This document shows, piece after piece, positions 5,217 to 12,560 of a DNA stretch of 17,861 nucleotides. The notes below the pieces were generated by a model. The model was not told where the DNA came from. It saw only the letters and a program-made list of their open reading frames with translations, and searched no databases. A program made the position numbers and the translations under genes. Within the stretch, counting starts at the first letter, position 1, and the number at the start of each line of letters is the position of its first letter. The stretch comes from GCA-002784865 sp035646815. GTDB lineage: Bacteria > Patescibacteriota > Microgenomatia > Levybacterales > UBA12049. Location of the stretch: the NCBI GenBank assembly GCA_035646815.1, contig DASRON010000023.1:1-17861 (forward strand), given 5' to 3'.

Positions 5217-6386
5217 ATGGGACATAGTTATCGAGTTAGAACATATCGTACATTTGCGCCTAAGGCGCCAAATGCACAATTAATAAACGCTATTAAAAAC
5301 AGCCGTTATATGCAGTCATCAGATAGTACTGATGCTCCTTATGTTGCAAAGAATTCATTTAATGATTTTAATATTTGTAATGAATTAAAAACTAATATTA
5401 AAAACAAAAAATATGAAAATCCAACACCTATTCAAGATGAGTCAATACCATTTATGCTTGAAGGTAAAGATATTATAGGAATTGCAAATACAGGTACTGG
5501 AAAAACAGCTGCATTTCTTATTCCACTTATTAACAAGGTTTTTAGAAATCGATCTCAAAAGGTTTTTATTTTAGCTCCCACAAGAGAATTAGCAGTTCAA
5601 ATTAATGATGAATTAATTGATTTTGCCAAAGGGTTAAATATTTCATCTACTCTTTGTATTGGAGGAGCAAATATCCATAGACAAATAACAAGCGTTAGAA
5701 GAAATCCTAATTTTGTAATTGGAACTCCTGGAAGAATAAAAGATCTTATTGAAAGAAGAGCAATAAACTTATCACAGTTTAACAATGTTGTCTTAGACGA
5801 AGCAGACCGAATGGTTGATATAGGTTTTATTAATGATATTAAATATTTTATTACACTTCTTCCACGAGAAAGGCAATCACTCTTCTTCTCAGCAACAGTT
5901 TCAGGAAAAGTAAAAGAAATTCTTGCAACCTTTGTTAATAACCCTGTAACTATATCTGTAAAAAAACAAGATACTGCACGAAATATTTATCAAGATTTAA
6001 TAAAAGTTGCAGGTAAAGGAAAAAAAGTTGACCAACTTCATGATCTTTTAATAAAAGATGGATTTGATAAAATCCTTATTTTTGGAAGAACAAAATGGGG
6101 AGTTCAAAAGCTTACAGACGAACTTGTTTCAAGAGGATTTAAAGCAGGAGCAATTCATGGCAATAAAGGACAAAATCAAAGACAAAGAATCTTGGATCAA
6201 TTTAAAAATAGTGAAATAAGTATTCTTTTAGCAACTGACGTTGCCTCAAGAGGACTAGATATTCCAAATGTAAGTCATGTAATTAATTACGATATGCCAG
6301 CATCTTATGATGATTACGTCCATAGAATTGGTAGAACAGGAAGAGCAGATAAAAAGGGGACTGCTCTTACTTTTGTAGACTATTAA
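5217..6386 (+). CDS. DEAD-box ATP-dependent RNA helicase
   Basis: This is a 389-residue protein with a complete helicase core. Visible motifs are the F of the Q-motif region and NPTPIQ (68-73), motif I ANTGTGKT (90-97), Ia PTRELA (121-126), GG (149-150), TPGR (170-173), motif II DEAD (194-197), III SAT (225-227), V region ATDVASRGLD (339-348) and VI HRIGRTGR (369-376). It unwinds or remodels RNA using ATP in the cytoplasm; bacterial relatives (RhlE, CshA, DeaD) act in ribosome assembly, mRNA decay and cold adaptation. The short basic N-terminus (YRVRTYRTF) may help RNA binding. It stops right after the core and lacks the basic C-terminal tail or DbpA-type domain that many relatives have. No Shine-Dalgarno precedes the ATG, so the leader hairpin and long 5' region are the likely control points. 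Which subfamily it belongs to cannot be told by eye. Confidence 0.95.
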   Translation: MGHSYRVRTYRTFAPKAPNAQLINAIKNSRYMQSSDSTDAPYVAKNSFNDFNICNELKTNIKNKKYENPTPIQDESIPFMLEGKDIIGIANTGTGKTAAFLIPLINKVFRNRSQKVFILAPTRELAVQINDELIDFAKGLNISSTLCIGGANIHRQITSVRRNPNFVIGTPGRIKDLIERRAINLSQFNNVVLDEADRMVDIGFINDIKYFITLLPRERQSLFFSATVSGKVKEILATFVNNPVTISVKKQDTARNIYQDLIKVAGKGKKVDQLHDLLIKDGFDKILIFGRTKWGVQKLTDELVSRGFKAGAIHGNKGQNQRQRILDQFKNSEISILLATDVASRGLDIPNVSHVINYDMPASYDDYVHRIGRTGRADKKGTALTFVDY

Positions 6387-6401
6387 TAGCTTTAAATATT
6401 T

Positions 6402-6489
6402 AATTAACCTTACAATAAAGACTACAATTAACCTTACAATAATATTAATATAGGCATATTTACAATTAACCTTACAATTAACTTGACAA
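6402..6489 (+). repeat. Direct-repeat operator array upstream of fic
   Basis: AATTAACCTTACAAT occurs at 6402-6416, 6426-6440 and 6464-6478. A degenerate fourth copy (ACAATTAACTTGACAA, 6474-6489) covers the -35 box. The last two copies are in 12-bp register (TTACAATTAACC then TTACAATTAACT). Starts are spaced 24, 38 and 12 nt, so the first and last intervals are multiples of 12. Position and repetition suggest an operator for a repressor, most simply the winged helix of the Fic protein itself. Confidence 0.75.
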
Positions 6490-6511
6490 ATAATACATAT
6501 CTTGCTATAAT
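6483..6511 (+). promoter_or_regulatory. Consensus sigma70 promoter of fic
   Basis: TTGACA (6483-6488), a 17-nt spacer and TATAAT (6506-6511) match consensus at all 12 positions. The ATG follows after 8 nt, so the mRNA should start within a base or two of it. The -35 lies inside the last operator-like repeat. Confidence 0.85.
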
Positions 6512-6519
6512 CTTAGTTA

Positions 6520-7563
6520 ATGCTCACGCCTAAATTCTCCTTCACAACCAAGATAGTAAACGAACTCTCTCTTATAGAACGTCTTTACGGTCAATTAATG
6601 ACTGAAAGACTTATTCCATCACTTTCTTTAAAACTTTCTCAAGATAACCAAATATTAGCAACTCATTATTCAACCAGCATTGAAGGAAATCCTTTATCTC
6701 CAAGAGATGTTACAAATATCATTTTAAATGATCAAATTCCCACTACTAAATCTGAAAAAGAAGTCAAGAATTACTTTGCAGTCTTAAATAAGATTTTTGT
6801 ACTTTGTAAAAAAGAAACTCCTATTTCTACAAGTCTAATTAAATTGCTTCATCATGAACTTATGAAGGGAATTGAAATAAAAGATTTAGGTACATTTAGA
6901 GATGGCTCTGTTTTTGTAGGGCATAGAACAAGAGAAAAAATTGTGGTAAAGCATAATCCTCCATATCACAGTGAAAAAGAAATTGAAAATGCATTGTCTA
7001 ATACTATTAATTGGCTTAAAAGTAACGATGAACTCCATCCTTTAATAAAAGCAGGAATTTTCCATCATGAATTTGCATATATCCATCCGTTTTTTGACGG
7101 AAATGGAAGACTAGCAAGAATTTTAACTACATATTATTTACTTTTAAAGCAATATGACGTTGTTAAGTTTTTTATACTTGATGATTTTTATGACATTGAC
7201 AGACAACTTTACTCAGATACGCTTCATACTGCAGATAAGGGAGATAAAACAGTTTGGCTTGAGTACTTTTTAGAAGGAATTGTTTATTCGCTTCAAGCAG
7301 CCATGTCAAGAATTGAGGAATATAAGAAAACAAATTTTGATGAAATAACAGGAGAAAAGAGAGTCTTAGTTACTACAAGGGAAGAAGACGTCCTAAACAT
7401 TGTAATTGATAAAAAAGCTATCAGGACTACTGATGTTTCTTTAGCACTCTCTGTCACTAGGCAACAAGCTCATGCACTCCTTGCGTCCCTTGTTAGAAAA
7501 GAGCTTTTAAAAAAATATGGGAGTACAAAAAGTAGTTATTATAAACTGATAGAGAATAAATAA
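6520..7563 (+). CDS. Fic-domain AMP-transferase (class II) with C-terminal winged helix
   Basis: This is a 347-residue protein. An N-terminal inhibitory-helix motif S-T-S-I-E-G-N (residues 51-57) matches the (S/T)xxxE(G/N) signature, whose Glu blocks ATP in class II Fic proteins. The active-site loop HPFFDGNGRLAR (189-200) is complete, with catalytic His189, the acidic residue at 193 and the Arg pair. Fic enzymes usually transfer AMP from ATP to a target protein hydroxyl. Residues about 285-345 look like a winged helix (TTDVSLALSVTRQQAHALLASLVRKELL), which suggests DNA binding and autoregulation at the repeats just upstream. No small antitoxin gene is adjacent, in keeping with self-inhibition. 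The start is fixed by the promoter, which leaves only a 0-2 nt leader. The target is unknown. Confidence 0.93.
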   Translation: MLTPKFSFTTKIVNELSLIERLYGQLMTERLIPSLSLKLSQDNQILATHYSTSIEGNPLSPRDVTNIILNDQIPTTKSEKEVKNYFAVLNKIFVLCKKETPISTSLIKLLHHELMKGIEIKDLGTFRDGSVFVGHRTREKIVVKHNPPYHSEKEIENALSNTINWLKSNDELHPLIKAGIFHHEFAYIHPFFDGNGRLARILTTYYLLLKQYDVVKFFILDDFYDIDRQLYSDTLHTADKGDKTVWLEYFLEGIVYSLQAAMSRIEEYKKTNFDEITGEKRVLVTTREEDVLNIVIDKKAIRTTDVSLALSVTRQQAHALLASLVRKELLKKYGSTKSSYYKLIENK

Positions 7564-7577
7564 AAGAATTACTTTTA
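7561..7577. terminator. Weak bidirectional AT hairpin between convergent genes
   Basis: TAAAAG (7561-7566) and CTTTTA (7572-7577) form a 6-bp stem with a 5-nt loop between the Fic stop and the convergent epimerase stop. It is A-rich downstream on the plus strand, and its strength is doubtful. Confidence 0.3.
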
Positions 7578-8108
7578 AAAAAGAGATTTAAAGGATGGAT
7601 TCTCTTTATCTTTTTCAGAAAGAACAACGTCTCCATCAAGCTTCCATTCAATACCTAAATCAGGATCATCCCAGGAAATACCATACTCAAGATTTGGTAC
7701 CCACTCTTGATCGGTTAAATACGTATAATCTGCTTCACTGCTTAAAACAAGATATGAATTACCACACCCTTTGGGAACAAAAAGACTTGCTCTGTTATCT
7801 TCTCCTATAATAAAAGACTGATGCTTTCTAAACGTTTTAGAGTCTTTTCTTAAATCAACAATTACTGATTGCACTTTTCCTCGAGGAACATAAATCAATT
7901 TATTCCAAGGAGCAATATGAATTCCTCTTAAGGAATTTTTTTCTGATCTTGCATGATTTACCTGAACAACCTTAAACTCTTCACTTAAAAGCGCATTTAC
8001 ATGTGGAATTCTAACTGTTTCTTTAAAAAAACCTCTATTGTCTGAAAACGAAGGTCTATTTATTTCTAAAAGCCCTTCAATCTCAAATGTTTTTATATAA
8101 TTATCCAT
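7575..8108 (-). CDS. RmlC-like dTDP-4-dehydrorhamnose 3,5-epimerase family protein
   Basis: This is a 177-residue cupin-type protein with the family order of RmlC/RfbC. It has SDNRGFFKET near 22-31, VVQVNHARSEKNSLRGIH (47-64) with the catalytic-type His64, KLIYVPRGKVQSVIVDLR (70-87), a VPKG turn (111-114), Tyr130, and WDDPDLGIEW (146-155). The usual HGF sequence after the second turn reads GNSYL here (Asn at the His position), and the residues after RGIH (IAPWNK rather than a YQ..P..Q-type sequence) also differ. It may therefore act on another NDP-sugar or only isomerise one position. The pathway would be envelope polysaccharide precursor synthesis in the cytoplasm, but no rmlA, B or D neighbour is present in this window. 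The TATAAT box ends 9 nt before the ATG. Confidence 0.85.
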   Translation of the reverse strand: MDNYIKTFEIEGLLEINRPSFSDNRGFFKETVRIPHVNALLSEEFKVVQVNHARSEKNSLRGIHIAPWNKLIYVPRGKVQSVIVDLRKDSKTFRKHQSFIIGEDNRASLFVPKGCGNSYLVLSSEADYTYLTDQEWVPNLEYGISWDDPDLGIEWKLDGDVVLSEKDKENPSFKSLF

Positions 8109-8117
8109 TGCTATCTA

Positions 8118-8145
8118 ATTATATGCAAAAATGAAAAAAAAGCAA
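8118..8145 (-). promoter_or_regulatory. Promoter of the RmlC-like gene
   Basis: On the minus strand, TTGCTT (8140-8145), a 16-nt spacer and TATAAT (8118-8123) predict a leader of only 2-3 nt before the ATG at 8108. Confidence 0.55.
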
Positions 8146-8181
8146 TTTACTATAAAATAAAAGGAGCGTAGAATCTAAAAC

Positions 8182-8289
8182 ATGTTTACCAATAAAACTC
8201 TTATACAAAAATATCTGTTTTATCTTTTAACTATTTTTCTTGCAGTTTATCTTACTATTATTCTTATTCGTATCTTAAAGCATCAATAG
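8182..8289 (+). CDS. Possible 35-residue single-TM micro-protein
   Basis: The ATG at 8182 opens 35 codons to the TAG at 8287-8289. A short polar start (MFTNKTLIQK) is followed by about 20 very hydrophobic residues and a basic end (RILKHQ), which is the positive-inside layout of a one-pass membrane peptide. AAGGAG lies at 8161-8166 but is about 15 nt from the ATG, too far for a normal ribosome site, and CTATAAAAT lies upstream at about 8150. It overlaps the end of the convergent permease gene by 26 nt. Hydrophobic short frames occur by chance in T-rich DNA, so confidence is low. Confidence 0.3.
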   Translation: MFTNKTLIQKYLFYLLTIFLAVYLTIILIRILKHQ

Positions 8290-9478
8290 GAGATAAGTCT
8301 GCTGCTCTTTTGGCTGGATAAATTCCAAATACTATTCCAACTGACATTGATACGCCAACTGCTAAAATAATTGCCAAAGGACTTACTACAAATGGAATGC
8401 CAACAACAAGAGAAATTAAAAATGCCCCAAAAACTCCCAAAGCTATTCCAATTATTCCACCTAAAAGTGTCATAACAACTGCCTCGATTAAAAACTGAGT
8501 TAAAATATCTTTTTCTTTTGCTCCGATTGCTTTTAAAAGACCTATTTCTTTTGTTCTTTCAGTTACAGATACAAACATGATATTCATAACTCCTACTCCT
8601 CCAACAACTAAGGAAATCGCAGAAATTGCTGCAACCATTAGTGTTAAAAGATTAGTAATGGTTTGAGTTGTTGATAAAAGATCCTGAAAACTCTGAATAA
8701 TAAAATCATTTTCTTCTCCTTCTTTTAGATTATGTCTATCACGAAGTAAATTTTCTACATCAGCTATTGTTTGATTCATAAGATTAGAATCTTTGACACT
8801 AATATCAACCTCCTGAACATATTCTCTTCCTAATATCTGGTCAAACATTACGTTTATCGGTATATATACTACATTATTTAAAACTCCACCAAATAAAACA
8901 CTTGTCATTTCAGCAACTCCTATAATTCTAAATGGGATATTGTTTATCTTTACTCTTTCTCCAGTCGGATCAGTATCTTCACCAAAAAAAGTTTCAACAG
9001 CATCAATTCCTAAAACAACAACTTTTTCAGAACCTAAAATATTATCTTCTGAAATAAACTCACCATAAGTAATGTCAGGTTTTATTACGTCGTACATTTC
9101 CTGAGTTACTCCCTGGGCAAGAAGAGATTTATCAATACCGTTTGCCGATACTTTTACAGATCCCTGTCCTACAGTTGCAACTTTATCAATATTGGTTAGC
9201 GATTTATCATTTTTAATTGCATCAGCATCATCAAGTGTTAAAGTATTAGACCCACCAGCTGTTGCACTTATAAGACTAGCTCCAGGATTAATTGAAAAAA
9301 TATTCGTGCCAAAAGCAGAAAGTTCATTTGTAACAAATGAAACTGCACCTTGACCAATTGAAACAATAAGAATAACTGATGAAATTCCAATAATTATCCC
9401 AAGCATTGTTAAAAGCGTTCTTAAGATATTTACTCTTAGAGCTTGGATTGATGCAAGTAATACTTCTTTATATTCCAT
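8264..9478 (-). CDS. MacB/FtsX-type ABC transporter permease
   Basis: This is a 404-residue permease of the type VII (MacB-like) superfamily. TM1 is at about residues 20-44. It is followed by an extracytoplasmic MacB-type domain (about 46-275) and then three helices of the FtsX domain (about 278-306, 333-360 and 366-388). The sequence VTERTKEIGLLKAIGAKEKDI (about 308-328) is the classic FtsX cytoplasmic coupling segment, and the end AKRAADLSPIDALRYE is the typical family C-terminus. Such permeases do not pump through the membrane. They transmit ATPase movement to the outer side to push substrates (peptides, lipoproteins, antibiotics) or to trigger enzymes. It is the last gene of a three-gene operon, starting 1 nt after the ATPase stop, so translation is coupled. 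There is no fused ATPase domain, unlike E. coli MacB. Confidence 0.93.
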   Translation of the reverse strand: MEYKEVLLASIQALRVNILRTLLTMLGIIIGISSVILIVSIGQGAVSFVTNELSAFGTNIFSINPGASLISATAGGSNTLTLDDADAIKNDKSLTNIDKVATVGQGSVKVSANGIDKSLLAQGVTQEMYDVIKPDITYGEFISEDNILGSEKVVVLGIDAVETFFGEDTDPTGERVKINNIPFRIIGVAEMTSVLFGGVLNNVVYIPINVMFDQILGREYVQEVDISVKDSNLMNQTIADVENLLRDRHNLKEGEENDFIIQSFQDLLSTTQTITNLLTLMVAAISAISLVVGGVGVMNIMFVSVTERTKEIGLLKAIGAKEKDILTQFLIEAVVMTLLGGIIGIALGVFGAFLISLVVGIPFVVSPLAIILAVGVSMSVGIVFGIYPAKRAADLSPIDALRYE

Positions 9479-9479
9479 A

Positions 9480-10184
9480 TTATTTTTTAATTACAGTATC
9501 AGATATAATTTTTCCATCAACCATTTTTATTTTTCTTCTTGCAAATTTTGCTATTGATTCTTCATGCGTTATAACAATTATCGTATGTCCTAAATCGTTT
9601 AATTTTTGTAAAATTGAAATTATTTCAAGTGATGTTTTTGAATCAAGGTTGCCAGTTGGTTCATCTGCAAGAATTATTGAAGGATTCATAATTAAAGCTC
9701 TTGCAATAGCAACTCTTTGAATCTGACCTCCTGAAATACGATTTGAAAGATTATTTGCCTTGTCTAAAATTCCAACCAACTCAAGTGCAGACATAGTTCT
9801 TTTTTTCCGCTCCTGGGGAGCAATATTTGCGTAAAACATTGGACGTTCTACGTTTTTAAATACTGTAGTTCTAGCAAGAAGATTAAACGTTTGAAAAACA
9901 AACCCTATTTCTTTATTTCGTATTTCAGCAAGCTGATCATTTGTATAGGTACTAACATCTTTTTCTTTTAAGAGATATTTACCGCTACTAACAACGTCCA
10001 AAGCTCCCAAGATATGCATAAGAGTTGATTTGCCAGAGCCAGAAGGGCCCATAATTGCTACAAATTCTCCTTTTTTAATTGATAAAGTTATACCGTTTAA
10101 AGCCTGGTAATATTCACCACTGTCAAGAGGGTAACGTTTTACTACATCTTTTAATTCAATGAGTGTTTGAGCATTTTTAAGCAT
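9480..10184 (-). CDS. MacB/LolD-type ABC transporter ATPase
   Basis: This is a 234-residue nucleotide-binding subunit. Counting from the ATG at 10184, it has Walker A GPSGSGKST (46-54), Q-loop VFQTFN (96-101), signature ISGGQIQRVAIARA (150-163), Walker B IILADEPTGNLDS (170-182) and H-loop His207. The ADEPTGNLDS sequence and the YYQALNGITLSIKKGEF start are typical of the LolD/MacB branch. It powers the permease encoded directly after it. An upstream in-frame TTG at 10199 would overlap the membrane-fusion gene. I prefer the ATG at 10184, which lies 4 nt after that gene's stop and gives the normal family N-terminus. No separate promoter is seen, so it depends on the operon promoter at about 11465. 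Confidence 0.93.
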   Translation of the reverse strand: MLKNAQTLIELKDVVKRYPLDSGEYYQALNGITLSIKKGEFVAIMGPSGSGKSTLMHILGALDVVSSGKYLLKEKDVSTYTNDQLAEIRNKEIGFVFQTFNLLARTTVFKNVERPMFYANIAPQERKKRTMSALELVGILDKANNLSNRISGGQIQRVAIARALIMNPSIILADEPTGNLDSKTSLEIISILQKLNDLGHTIIVITHEESIAKFARRKIKMVDGKIISDTVIKK

Positions 10185-10188
10185 TAAT

Positions 10189-11445
10189 CTAAAAACCAAA
10201 CATTCCTTTTCTTTGAACTTGATCGTTTGTAAGTGATGCTATTATTTTTTGATCTTCCAAAAGGCCTGAAATAATTTCTGTATTCTGATCTCCTTTTATG
10301 CCGACTTGAACAGGGAGAAAATCAGCTTCATTGGTTTTTGGATTTACAACTCGTACAGCTTTTCCACCTTTATATGGTTTTATCGAAGAATTAGATACTG
10401 TTAATACGTTTTCTCTTTTGTTTGTTGTTATATCCACATCAACTGTCATGCCGAATTTTAATTTATCATCAGGATTTTGAATATCTATATATGCGTAGTA
10501 TTTAACAACACCGTTTTCATTTGTTCCAATATCATCAACGCGTGCAATAATTCCATTATACTTAACGTTTCTTAATGCATCAGCTTCAATTGCTGCACTT
10601 TGTCCTTCCTTTACCTTAACTGCATCGGATTCTGTTAAGGAAACAGAAATTGTATATTTTGAGAAATTAGAAACAGATAGAATAGGTCTTGTGCTAGTTG
10701 CAATTCCTAAACCATTCACTGCAGAAGACGCTTGGATATAGTCTCCAGCGCCTACTGATAAATTTGATACAGTTCCATCTGCCTGAGCAATTACTTTTGC
10801 ATTCTGCGTTGCTTGGTATAAAAGCCAAGTCGAGGTAACATTTGCCTGTCCCTGAGCAATAGCAGTTTCCTGATCCTTATATTCTTTTTCTGAAGCAAGC
10901 CAATCATCCTGAGAAGATTGAAACTCTGCAGCAAGTCTTTCGTCTTTTCTTGCCACCCCATCACCTGTTTCATAGTTTGAGCTGGTTGCAAGATCTCTAT
11001 AAGATTTCCACTCTGTATACATACCTGACCTTAAGCTATATGCTAAAGCTTGTGCCGTATTGAGTGCATTTTTTGCAGTTAAGTAATTAGAATATGATGC
11101 CTGCTGTTCTTGAACTGTTGCAGTGCTAACAACTGTAAATAATTCTTGACCTTTTTTTACTAAGTCACCGTTTTTAACACTTACAGTTTCAACCATACCG
11201 GTAGAAGGGGAATATGCATCAGTTTTTCCAACAGATTGAATATTTCCTGATTCTGAAACTATTTCCACAACTGATGAAACTTTAACTTTTTCTAAAATAA
11301 ATTTATTTTTACTTGAGGAAGTAAAATAGTTTTTAGCAACTGCAATAATTACAATAAGAAGAACTATAAAAATTATCTTTTTAGGTCTTGAAAAATTTAA
11401 AAATTTCTTAGTAAATTTGTCTAAAACACTGCGCAGTTTGATCAT
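10189..11445 (-). CDS. Membrane-fusion (HlyD/MacA-like) subunit
   Basis: This is a 418-residue periplasmic-adaptor-type protein and the first gene of the ABC operon. A basic N-terminus (KKFLNFSRPKK) precedes one membrane anchor at about residues 23-39. The first lipoyl half follows (STGMVETVSVKNGDLVKKGQ, 81-100). Next come a long Ala/Gln-rich coiled-coil region (about 108-215) and the second lipoyl half (KVIAQADGTVSNLSVGAGDYI). The beta-barrel and membrane-proximal segments come last (TISVSLTESDAVKVKEGQ, VRVVNPKTNEADFLPVQVGI). It links the MacB-like permease to the exterior. No TolC-like gene is nearby, and the organism may have a single membrane, as in Gram-positive MacA/MacB-like systems. 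The start is supported by TTGACA-17-TACTGT ending 6 nt before the ATG, which predicts a leaderless mRNA. Confidence 0.9.
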   Translation of the reverse strand: MIKLRSVLDKFTKKFLNFSRPKKIIFIVLLIVIIAVAKNYFTSSSKNKFILEKVKVSSVVEIVSESGNIQSVGKTDAYSPSTGMVETVSVKNGDLVKKGQELFTVVSTATVQEQQASYSNYLTAKNALNTAQALAYSLRSGMYTEWKSYRDLATSSNYETGDGVARKDERLAAEFQSSQDDWLASEKEYKDQETAIAQGQANVTSTWLLYQATQNAKVIAQADGTVSNLSVGAGDYIQASSAVNGLGIATSTRPILSVSNFSKYTISVSLTESDAVKVKEGQSAAIEADALRNVKYNGIIARVDDIGTNENGVVKYYAYIDIQNPDDKLKFGMTVDVDITTNKRENVLTVSNSSIKPYKGGKAVRVVNPKTNEADFLPVQVGIKGDQNTEIISGLLEDQKIIASLTNDQVQRKGMFGF

Positions 11446-11451
11446 AATACA

Positions 11452-11480
11452 ACAGTAACTTTTTTAACTATTTTTGTCAA
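11452..11480 (-). promoter_or_regulatory. Promoter of the ABC operon
   Basis: On the minus strand, TTGACA (11475-11480, consensus), a 17-nt spacer and TACTGT (11452-11457, 3 of 6) lie 6 nt from the ATG at 11445. Confidence 0.55.
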
Positions 11481-11501
11481 TAAATCACAGGATAAACGGA
11501 G

Positions 11502-11825
11502 CTATTTTTTCTTATTTTCTTTCAATTTACTCTCTTTTAGTTTACTATCTCTTAACTTACTATTTATTAATTTAAGCGCTGCTCTTTTTTTAGCATTTTC
11601 TTCCATTCTTTGCTCTTTTTCTTCTAATGATTTTTTTCTTTTTTCTTCTTCTTTATCTTTTTCTTTTTGACACGCATCATTTGAACAACGATAAATAGTA
11701 ATTTTTTGAGGAAATTTCCCAGTACCGCTTGTTTCTACCCAAGTTTTTACCAAAATAAGTTCGCTATTACAGCGAAAACATTTATTTGACGGAGATTTTA
11801 AAGCTATCTTAACCAATTCAGTCAC
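11502..11825 (-). CDS. Zinc-ribbon protein with charged coiled-coil tail
   Basis: This is a protein of about 107 residues. Cys16-x2-Cys19 and Cys47-x4-Cys52 frame a short beta-rich segment (SELILVKTWVETSGTGKFPQKITIYRC is the region between), consistent with a zinc ribbon. From residue 54 on it is almost pure Lys, Glu, Arg, Ala and Gln helix, ending in a short repeat (SKLRDSKLKESKLKENKKK) with a 5-residue period. It is probably a nucleic-acid- or ribosome-binding small protein; the function is unknown. The listed start is GTG at 11823-11825, but a TATAAT box (11827-11832) sits one base before it, so translation may really begin a few codons in (for example TTG at 11816). It lies 57 nt before the ABC operon in the same direction, and that operon has its own promoter. 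Confidence 0.7.
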   Translation of the reverse strand: MTELVKIALKSPSNKCFRCNSELILVKTWVETSGTGKFPQKITIYRCSNDACQKEKDKEEEKRKKSLEEKEQRMEENAKKRAALKLINSKLRDSKLKESKLKENKKK

Positions 11826-11826
11826 A

Positions 11827-11836
11827 ATTATACCAC
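11827..11836 (-). promoter_or_regulatory. Extended -10 of the zinc-ribbon gene
   Basis: GTGGTATAAT on the minus strand contains TGn-TATAAT. It lies too close to the GTG at 11825 for that codon to be on the mRNA, hence the start doubt. Confidence 0.4.
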
Positions 11837-11877
11837 ATTTTTTGCTATTTTAAAAGCATTTGTTTACACAAATAATG

Positions 11878-11901
11878 TATAATTTATTTTAGGAAAGGAG
11901 G
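11878..11901 (+). promoter_or_regulatory. -10 box and strong Shine-Dalgarno of the DUF4342 gene
   Basis: TATAAT (11878-11883) is followed by AAAGGAGG (11894-11901), 3 nt before the ATG. This is the only near-perfect anti-16S site I found before a gene in the window. It implies a leader of about 15 nt. No good -35 is visible. Confidence 0.65.
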
Positions 11902-11904
11902 ATT

Positions 11905-12174
11905 ATGGTAAAAACAAAACAAACTAAGGAAAAGAAAACAAAATCTGAAACATTTAAAGTAGAAGGTGGAAAAGTTTTAGATAAAGTAAAAGATCTAATA
12001 AAAGAAGGAAACGTTAGAAGGATAATAATAAAAGATAAAAAAGAAAAAGAATTAATTCAGTTTCCTTTAACATTCGGCGTAATTGGAGTAGCACTTGCCC
12101 CAATCCTTGCAGCAGTAGGTGCCATTGCAGCACTTATTACTGAGTGTTCAATTACAGTTGAGAGAGAAGAATAA
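11905..12174 (+). CDS. DUF4342 domain protein
   Basis: This is an 89-residue protein. A lysine-rich start (residues 1-14) precedes a helix (GGKVLDKVKDLIKEGNVRRI), a strand (RRIIIKDKKEKELIQFPL) and a long hydrophobic stretch (about 55-82, ending in ALITECSITVEREE). The run GNVRRIIIK, then a P-L-T-FGVIGVALAP..AAVGAIAALITEC-type segment, then VER(E) is the DUF4342 signature as I know it. The family has no established function; the hydrophobic segment suggests membrane contact or a buried core. It is a single gene, divergent from the zinc-ribbon gene, with a strong ribosome-binding site, so it is probably well expressed. Confidence 0.9.
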   Translation: MVKTKQTKEKKTKSETFKVEGGKVLDKVKDLIKEGNVRRIIIKDKKEKELIQFPLTFGVIGVALAPILAAVGAIAALITECSITVEREE

Positions 12175-12185
12175 TTTTCTAGTAA

Positions 12186-12214
12186 TTGACAAGGAAATAA
12201 CATCTTGATAACAT
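12186..12214 (+). promoter_or_regulatory. Promoter of the 96-residue hypothetical gene
   Basis: TTGACA (12186-12191, consensus), a 17-nt spacer and TAACAT (12209-12214, 4 of 6) are followed after 8 nt by the ATG at 12223. It favours that ATG over the TTG at 12205. Confidence 0.55.
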
Positions 12215-12222
12215 CATCTACT

Positions 12223-12513
12223 ATGAGTCAAATAGAAATGGGTGTTGTTTATAAACCTCTTCCCATGGGTATTGAACCATTAATATTTGCTCATGCTACC
12301 GCATCCGTACTGGGACAAGAAGAAAATTTTGATTTAGGAGGAGAACCTCCTTTTGGATTAAAAGGTGATACCAAAGCAATGAGTAGTAAAAATAGAGTGC
12401 TTAATATTTTTCTAGGCGATATGATAGAAAATAACTTACTCCCTATTACTACATTTTCCTGTAGCGATAATATGGAAGAAGTTGTATTTATGGCAAAATG
12501 GACAATGCACTAG
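12223..12513 (+). CDS. Small hypothetical protein
   Basis: This is a 96-residue protein starting MSQIEMGVVYKPLP. It is neutral to acidic and soluble, with Met and Phe spread through it, one Cys, a GGEPPFGLKG turn near residues 39-48 and a C-terminal MAKWTMH. No known motif is recognised. An in-frame TTG at 12205 would add six residues, but it lies upstream of the predicted transcription start, so I choose the ATG. It stands alone between DUF4342 and the dehydrogenase, each with its own promoter. Confidence 0.6.
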   Translation: MSQIEMGVVYKPLPMGIEPLIFAHATASVLGQEENFDLGGEPPFGLKGDTKAMSSKNRVLNIFLGDMIENNLLPITTFSCSDNMEEVVFMAKWTMH

Positions 12514-12522
12514 TTTTAACTC

Positions 12523-12551
12523 TTAACATTAGCTAAGAAATCTTCTATAAT
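12523..12551 (+). promoter_or_regulatory. Promoter of the Glu/Leu dehydrogenase
   Basis: TTAACA (12523-12528), a 17-nt spacer and TATAAT (12546-12551) are followed after 9 nt by the ATG. It matches 11 of 12 consensus positions and implies a 2-3 nt leader. Confidence 0.75.
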
Positions 12552-12560
12552 GATTAGTCT

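Noticed and set aside
6402..6489. CRISPR repeats upstream of fic
   Set aside because: Copies are 15-17 bp, unevenly spaced by 12-38 nt with no spacer-like unique sequences, and one overlaps the promoter.
10185..10199. TTG at 10199 as the ATPase start
   Set aside because: It overlaps the preceding gene, has no ribosome site and adds non-family residues; ATG 10184 fits better.
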